Positions 11,101-20,100 of a DNA stretch of 64,000 nucleotides are shown in pieces. Position 1 is the stretch's first letter, and each line of letters starts with the position of its first letter. This DNA comes from Zygaena filipendulae (taxonomy: Eukaryota > Arthropoda > Insecta > Lepidoptera > Zygaenidae): assembly GCA_907165275.2 (NCBI GenBank), contig OU015670.1, forward strand, positions 6,351,501 through 6,415,500, in the 5' to 3' direction. A program made the position numbers and the translations under genes. The notes under the pieces were generated by a model. The model was not told the origin of the DNA, searched no databases, and saw nothing but the letters and a program-made list of their open reading frames with translations.

Positions 11101-14100
11101 CGTAATCAAAAAATAACAGAGATACATTGAGTTGAAATTTCAAGTGACGTCACAATTCGGTGCGGTTTGTATGGCGCTTATAATGAATATTGACGTCACG
11201 ACCCTAAACTTTAATGCGCTTTATCTATGTTCATTTTCATTAAATTGAAAAAGCAAAAAATACGTGTCTATTATTTTTTTATTTTCTAACTGACGGACTA
11301 ATTAGAATTTTGATTTTCATACCTTGGAGAATACCCAATTATTTATCTCTTTGTTTATCTCTGTTTACTTACCCACTTTACCTTTAAGCAGGGATAAAAA
11401 TGAAGAAGAAAAATATCTATTACGGTCGCATATTCTTAACTTCTTGGTTTGAAATTTATACAAGTTGGAAGATGTTGTGTAATCACGAATCACAACCATT
11501 ACTTCATTTGATGTATAAAAGTTGTAAAAAGTTGTTGTTTTGTTTTAAACGCAAATGTGCGGACCTATTTCAGGGAGCTAATGCTACGGATGATGATAAA
11601 AAAACTGCATTTGATCTAGTCACGGAACTGGAGGATGAGGTGAGTAACTAAAAAAATTCAAAACAAATTAGCCAGTATTAGTAGGTAGAGCTTGTCTAAA
11701 CTGACGCGCCCCACTGCTTAATTAGCAGTTTTAGATGTGCGAGATCATATATTGATAATATCTTTTAATTTGTTAACAGTTGAAAGACAAAGTGACTGTA
11801 GTAAAAGTACCACAGGGAAAGGAGCCGAAACACTTTTTGAGCATCTTCAAAGGTACCTAACCTAACTTAAAATTTTACAGTCTCTGCCTTAATTTTATTA
11901 ATGTCCCCATCTACTTGTATAATCGTTATCGCTATAGAAAACTCAGTAATTTATTGTCACGTCGTTTGATCACGAAATTTTGGAATTAAACTTCATAATG
12001 TAAAGTGGTTACGAAAAATCGTCCAATCAAAAGTACAATTTTTCGCGACTACTTCACACGATGAAATGTAATTTTCTATTGCGATAACGATTATAGATTG
12101 TGAACTTGGCTAAGGGTGTTGGGATCCAGACCCAACCCACGCTGCGGGAGCGCCTCTAGTCCCCCGCGCGGGCCCAATATGAGAGGCGGTGGAGCAAAAA
12201 CTAGGTACCTACTTCTAATACGTGTTAGTAAATAGGCTAGGTAATAGCCTCTTTCATCCCTAAGTTCACGAGGAAAGTTGGAAATTCATGCCTTTGGAAG
12301 TTAGTGATGGTGTTTGGATGTTTGTTAGATACTACCACGCAATAAACGTTTCTTAAGATTTGAATGAAACTTGGCGCACTGATAGAATATACCTTCTTTT
12401 AATTCTGAGACGAAGTTCTCTAGGGAATACCGAAATTCACGCCGGGGGGAACAACTTGTCAGAACATAACTGATCGAGCATCTATGCGCATGACCCCAGT
12501 ATATGCGTGTAATGTGTATCTACTTACAAAAGGTGAAGCTCAATAATATTGTTCTACCAAAGATCATATAATCAATACGTTTTATTGTTCTACCTCGATA
12601 GGATGACTTATTATGTCAGGTAGAAAAACTTCAACATCTTTTTTCAGGGCGCCTCTCTATACTATTCGGAAGCAAGGAAGACGAGTACAAAGCGGAGAAC
12701 TCCAATAAGACCTACGATGATGACAATATTCGACTGTTCAGGGTAAGATGAGAGGCAAGTGCAAATAGAAATGCTCAAAGGTTCCATGTCATCTGTAAAA
12801 TCTGTATAATTAATACATACCCAACCGCTGCGCTGGTGCTAGAAACTTAAAACCCTAACAGGGTGGGGTAGAGTTTTGGGAAATTATTTAATGTTTCCTT
12901 TGTAGGCAGTACTAAAAAAGGTTTCTAGAAATTCAACTAGTTGAAGTGTTAAAGTAATTGACATAGGTTCTGAAGTTACCAATAATTTTTCAAATTAATG
13001 AATACGATTTGGAAAATCGCCGCATGCTCTTTGCGGTTGGTCAGTTTAGTTACTTTACTGAATGTGTTCCTTCCAGGTGGAAGGTACAGAAAGTGGTGTC
13101 GACATGAGAATGGTGCAGGTATCGGAGACTGCAGAAGTCTTGGAGGATGACGACGTGTTTGTGCTGGAAACGATGAACGCAGTTTTCGTTAGAAATGGAA
13201 AGGTAACAACCTCTCTCTCTTTGGTAAAATACGAACTATTTGCTTTGGGTGCGGAGTTGCGGAATCATAAGTAGACCCCATATCTTAAGTAGATAGGGGA
13301 CAAAATGGCATACCTTGGAATTTGTAATGTTTTGTTTCTGTTTTTCTCTTCATATTTTTTCACATCATTACCTATAATATAATATAACGTCTATATACTT
13401 TCCAGGAATCCGACGCCCAAGAAAATGAGGCTGCACTTAGTCTTTTGGCATCAGTGATTGGTGATGAGAGGGAGTGATTGTTTTGGAACAAGGAGACGAA
13501 CCCGAGGAATTCTGGGAGGCGTTAGGTGAGTTTATCCGTATTCTGTTATTTGAGGCATTGCTTGCATTGCTTGAGGCAGAGCAAAGCCTTCCTTCTCTGT
13601 CATCTATTTTATTGTTTATTGTTAACTTGCTTTTTTTTGTTCTTCTAATAGTATAACTAATTACTGTTGGAGCAATTTTCGTTTCTCTTTTTAATTTTTT
13701 TTCAGTTAAGTAGGTAGTTATTAATAGCCTCAATTGAATTTAAATTTTTCTAAATGTTGGTAACACTTGACGGATAAAATGTTCGAGCTGAATTCTAGTT
13801 TAAACTTCAGAGAATTGTACGGCAATTTAATTTTACTTTCAACAGGTGGCCAACCGGAAGATAGAGAGGACACGTCCGGCTGGAAGCTGACGGTCAGCCG
13901 TCGCGTCAACTCGCCTCCTGAGCTGTCAGCTGTCGCCGTCAGCGTCACCGGGAAGGTCAAGTTCGAGGATCTGTCCTCAGAATACACTCAACAGGTACGA
14001 CCATCTGTCAACGGTATTCAGTCGGTATAGTAATAAAATTGAAGTTTCTACTAAAGATTTATACTACAGATTTATCAGTCTATGTTAATAGTATATTAAG

Positions 14101-17100
14101 TATATTAAGTATCTTTATCAGTCTATGTTAATAGTATATTAAGCATTCTTGGGAGGCTGGGACTTAGAGAAAATATCACTACATAAATATATTTTTATAC
14201 TTCGGATGCTTGTAACATATTAGTATGTTCACGCGGAAGAAGTGGTACATTTGTGTTAGGTACAAGTTCAAGTACCTACAACATTCAAGTTCTAGACTAG
14301 AAGCTCTTGAAGCTCAGAAGCTGAAGCAGGCAAAACACAAAACCGCACCACTCTCGTTTGATAAGGGTCGCCCCACATAATATAACGACACTAATCTAAT
14401 CTAATGTATATAAATCACGTGTCACGTTGTTTGTCCGCGATGGACTCCGAAACTACTGAACGGATTTTGATAAAATTTTGTAACCATTTATAATTTGGTC
14501 TAACTTAAAAGATAGGATAGTTTTTATCCCGGAATTCCCGCGGGAACTCCGAAATTACCGCGAGTGAAACCGCGGGGTACAGCTAGTACTATTATATTAT
14601 CTGTGCTCATACTATAGACTAGCTGTGCCCCGCGGTTTCACCCGCGTGAAACGTTTTTATATAACAACTTTTTTTCCCGACATCCGATTTAAATTAAACA
14701 AAGCCTATATGTAGCTCCAGGCTAAGCTTACCTATCCACCTGTGAAAACCGCATGAAAATCCGTTCAGTAGATTCGGAGATTATCGCGAACAGACAGACA
14801 GACAGACAGACAGAAAAGAATTTTAAAAACTTTTTTGTGGTTAGTTACTCTTCTTTTATCGCCCCCTGACAATTTTTGTTAAAAATATTCGACGTACAGA
14901 ATCGCAGATTCTACTCTTTTATTATAGTATAGATAGATTAATTATGTTTAATGTATACGTAAATAGATGCAGGAGTGGTATGCTTTTGTGTCTTACGTGA
15001 GCAAAATTCGACATCTGGGAGTTGATGAACAAGAATATCGAATATATAGACAACAAGCTGAACGACGCGCTTATGTCCCAGAACTTCAGAAATACTTCGT
15101 ATGATTCGCCAGGACCTGTCTGATGATGGAGTATACATCCTGGATACGGGCGAAGAGCTGTATCTTTGGCAAGGCAAGAACATGCCAGAGCGCGTGAAGA
15201 TGGCCAGGGCTGAGATTGTCAAAGTAAGTACCTACATACTTAGGTACTATATACTATGACTCGGGCATTTTTTGTTGTTCATTCAAAAACAACCATACCT
15301 AATAGATACTTACATTGAACACAGACATCAATGTTGGTTGGTTTCTTGCGGATTTATACAGTTCTCATAAACAATATAGTTGAGTAGTTAGGTATCTATT
15401 TACTTAGGACACAAATGAACGTTATATTTGTGAAGTCATTTGGGACGAGAATCAAAGACCTCGTTATCTTACATTACACCTTGTAATCTCACCTCGTTTA
15501 ACTTAACAGCCTGTATATAACATGTGGTAAAATTAGCTGCAAATATTTACAGGGTTGAAAGTATACAACGTTATAAACATGTTCATAAAATAAAAAAGGT
15601 AAAAAAAACTACCAATCTTATAATATTGTTTTTTAGCTTAGGTACCTAGACAAATCACGGTAGATCCAGGACCGCTTTTTAAAAAGCAATTTAATGCATT
15701 TTAATACGTCTTTATTGTATGACCGTTACAATAAGAATGAATGCTTAAAACTAACATTAAAACTAACATGAGTACATGAGTACATTATTCTTAATTCCTA
15801 GCACCTTATCTCTATAGGGCGGATGGACTTCGCCGTGTAGCGGGAATGCTTGCTCAGCGTCTGTGGCTGGCCACCCGGTCGTTGTCACAGTATGATAATA
15901 TTTATAATATAGAGAAATTATTCAGTACTTGGTACCGTCAACATGACTCGTCCCCCCGCAAGTTCGAAATTATTCAAATTCGCAGGATTTGAAGAATTTC
16001 GATTTCCGCAAAGTTTCATTGTTATAGTTTCGCGAAAGTGAAACATGAAGTAAATTAAAACAATGCCTATTACTAAATACAATATAACTGTCCAAACGCT
16101 AACACTTTTTAATGATACGATATTATTTTCACTTATATTATTTTCACTTTTCACATCACTTTTCCTCAATGCGTATGTAAGATACTGTAGGTTACTGAAA
16201 TCCACTCCTTCCAGATTGACAGGCTTTCTTTCAGCATTTGTAAAGTTTATCAAAGGCAAATTTACAATGGGTAGTCCTGTATGAGTTGCTTCCTTTAAAT
16301 CGGACTGTCTTAGTTTTATTGTGAAACCACCAATTTTCACGAGACAATCGTCATCTATTGTTATTATATAAGTGCCTTGAATATTCTGAGGGAAGACTTG
16401 GCTTCGACATACTCTTCGCAATAAAGTGTTTGATCTCGCATATAATATCCATTGATTGGGTTGAATTTGTTGTATTTTAATATCTTCAATTTTGATCGGA
16501 ATAACGTCACAGGTGCTAGTATTCTCTATGAAGTTAAATAAATATGCAATACAGTGATCTTGGATAGACTCGTATACGTTTTCTGCGGAGCACACGAAGT
16601 AGGATTTCTCGCATTTTTGACATGGTTGTGAGAGTGGCTTCGTTAGTGATCCCTTTACTAATAGGTAAGGATATTTGGGTAATATTACAAAAGTATTTGG
16701 ATCACGGAAAACAGGTAGAGGGTACAATTTGTAGTATATAAAAATTTCTTTTCTTACCAGTGGTACCTCTAACAGAAACGCTATCTGATTATCATGGATG
16801 AATGATTTTAATGTAATAGTTTGCTCTATTTTTACAAGATTTTCCAAACTTACTGTATATGTTAATTTTTCATGTTTTTCAATATCACTTAAAGCTAATA
16901 ACAACTTAGTAGAGTCTATAATGGATTGATGTAGAGTTCCTAATTTACTGAAAGCAATCGCAGTTTCAATTTCATTTAATTGGGTGAGAATACATTGGAA
17001 ATTATGTAAAAGTAAATAATATGTATTAATAACGTTATTTTCTATGAAATCCTTTTGTTCCTTTATTTTCAAATGGTCCAATTCGCTTTGCAAGATTTTT

Positions 17101-20100
17101 GACTGAACATCAAGTTGTATTAAATTATTGTTTATAGATTTAGTAACATTCGTTACGCTTTGAACTATTTCAGAGATCAACGTTACCCTTTTATTAAGGT
17201 TTTGTTGATTTACTTTAATATTTTTTATAATTTGGTTATATTTAACAGCGTCTTCGTTGTCTAAATTTCCGGTTAATATTTTTATAATAGAACCTAAAGG
17301 GTTTAAAAGACCTCTTTTAACTCTAGCGATTGGAAATAATTGTTTAAGCTTGCTTAATGTTAAATTTTGTATGTACTCTACTTGTATCTTATGATTACAT
17401 ATCCTATCGTAAGGAGTACTGTTAAAATTAAGCTTAACTAAGGAATTAAGTTTTATATATTTATTTGAATTTGACATAAGGTCGTCTTGAATGATTTGTA
17501 GGTTCAAGGTTTTAATAATGATCCACTTATCATGGCTTACTACGGCAGTTCCTTGTTTCAGGGGTAGTACACCAGGGTTACTATCAAGTCGGTGCAGTTG
17601 AAGGCCTTGACATTGGCTCGTCGTCATCAGTAGTAGGAGAACGAGCTGGCCTTGCCTGCGGAGGGCGTTTAATATTTTTAATTGAGTTTTGAGCGTTTCT
17701 CCTTTTAAGTCGTACTGCTACTACATTTCGCGGTATTTCCCCGGTTACCACAGTTTTTTCATAGTGAGGTTTATCCTTACTACGTCTGATATTTTTATCG
17801 TCTAATTCAACCTTAAAATCGGATTCAGATGAAATTTTTATTGGGCTTTTAGGGTTCAAATTACTATATTTATTTCCTTTTCGTTGTCTTTCGTCCACAT
17901 TTACGACTAATGAGCTTGAATAATTTTTATGAAGGACGTTTAATTTTATCCTAGGTAAGGCATCGGCGTTTGTATTTCTTTCTTCGTCATTCATGTGATC
18001 TAAACGAAGTCTTGTCGGATTGTCAACTAAAATTTTATCTGTCTCATAATTATCGTAGTCAAGTTTATTTGTTTTCAGTGTATTACTAGAGTCATACGTT
18101 TCTGTTTGTAATGGTTTGCGAAACTTTGTTGTCCCTACTTTGTCTGATGTATTTTGAATAACAGTATAAGCTAATCCATTAGTACAATTAATAAGAGCAC
18201 GTGTCGTACGAGCTCCTAAACCAAAATCGGTTTTCTCTAAAATTTCCTGACCGTGTCCTAAGGTTGTAGGTACCTTAACGCGGGTTTCGCTGCGAGGATC
18301 TAATCGAACTTCATGTAATGGTTTATACAGAATAGGTATGTCTGTATCGCACGTATGTAATACTTGATTTTTCATATCGATAGTAGCGTCTAGTTGTTTT
18401 AGTAAGTCTGAACCGATTAAACCATCATATCGATCGTCTACTTGAAATATGTAAAATTTGTGCATAGTGTTGTTTTTTAACGTCTTTAATGAAGGTATAA
18501 GTATAGCTTCATTATGATGGCTGCTAGTATGTGCACTAACTACCTGAAATGGTTCGTAAATTTTATAATTTGAAAAGAACTCGTTAGCTTTTGCGGGACT
18601 AATGAAAGATCGGGTGCTGCCCGTGTCGATCATAAATCGCGAATTTATTTCGGGAATTTCAATATGTGGGAGTCTCAGAGTACTATCAAAGTTAAGATGT
18701 ATTGTTACGGGCTGTTGGTATGTATCTGAGGCCGTTTCTAGATAATATGTCTCAAAAACTTTCTCATCATTTTGTACCGGTTGTTCTTGTTCGTATTCAG
18801 CATACTGGTTCTCATCATATTCGTTGTATACAGGTATATCATTATTGTCACAATAATCGGGGCTATAGTCGTAGTCATAAAGTTCATTATTATGAAAAAC
18901 ATTTTGCTGTGAATCTTCGATAAAGTTTTGTTTTAATGGTGGTGCAGTACGCATCGACACATCAGTATTATAATCTAGCTTTTGAACAGGTTTATTGAAG
19001 TGAGGATTATTATTTAATAGTGGGTGGTACCCTTGCGGAATACCAAATTTAAAGTTTGGGTTATTATTATTAAGTTGTGGGTGATAGCCTCCTTGTGGAA
19101 TGCCAAATTTAAAGTTTTGATTGTTATTGTTAAATTGAGGACGATATCCTGCTTGTGGGATGCCGAATTTAAAATTGGGATTACCATGATTATTATTAAA
19201 TTGAGGTCGGTATCCTCCTTGTGGATGGTTAAAATTATTTCTGTTACCATAAGGAGAAAAACCAAATTTAAACTTTTGTTGCATCGGCAGTTGCGGTGCT
19301 GGTATTTTAAAACCAAAGTTATTATTTATAGGCTGCGCAAATTTAGAATGATTTTGATGAAAAGAAGAATTTTGTGCTGGATTTGACAGTTGAAAATTCT
19401 TATAATTTGGTTTATCTTTATTTTTTGAGTCGTATTGAAACTGAACATTAACTTCTTCTGTCACTATTGCTAATGCGTTTTCTAAAGTAAGGTTAGGTGG
19501 CGTCAATCTTAACCTTATAAGCCTGATAAATTCTTTTGGCAAATTAAAAAGAAAAACATCGAAAGCAGCTTTGTTATAAATAATCATCTTTGCGGCTTTA
19601 ACACCTTCATCTACGAGTAAATTCACTTTTGAAAATAATGTACTGCGTACGTTTTGTACCCTTTTGCAGAAATCGATATAAGATTCGCCATTTTTTATTT
19701 TTAATGATTCTAACTCAATCGCGACACATTCCTCCGAACGTGGATCTCCAAAATGTTGAATAAAAACCCCTCGTAATGTATTCCAATTATTAATGTCATC
19801 CCTCTCGCTAAGGAGAGCGGCAGCTCTACCAGTCAATCTACTTGTAATACATTGGAAAACGTAAGATAATTGTACCGGATTATTTGGACCACCAAAGTTA
19901 ACCAAAACATATTCACATTTCTTAATAAAAAGATTTAGCAAGTTGGGCTCTCCATCATATTTTGGTATTAAATTTAAAATATCTTTCGGTATCACCTGAA
20001 CACCTTGAGCCATTTTTTAAATTTATATTCACTTTAACACAACAAGTACTATAATAAAAGACACACACAATTTAATTCTTAACGCTAAAAATTATTAAAA

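Noticed and set aside
14964..15112. Open frame ([11 protein letters not shown]...) just before gelsolin exon 18 and a matching minus-strand ORF at 14938-15222
   Set aside because: Joining exon 17 directly to 15113 (cgccag|GACCTG) gives continuous G6 sequence in phase. The upstream frame cannot be read through without a frameshift, so it is intronic.
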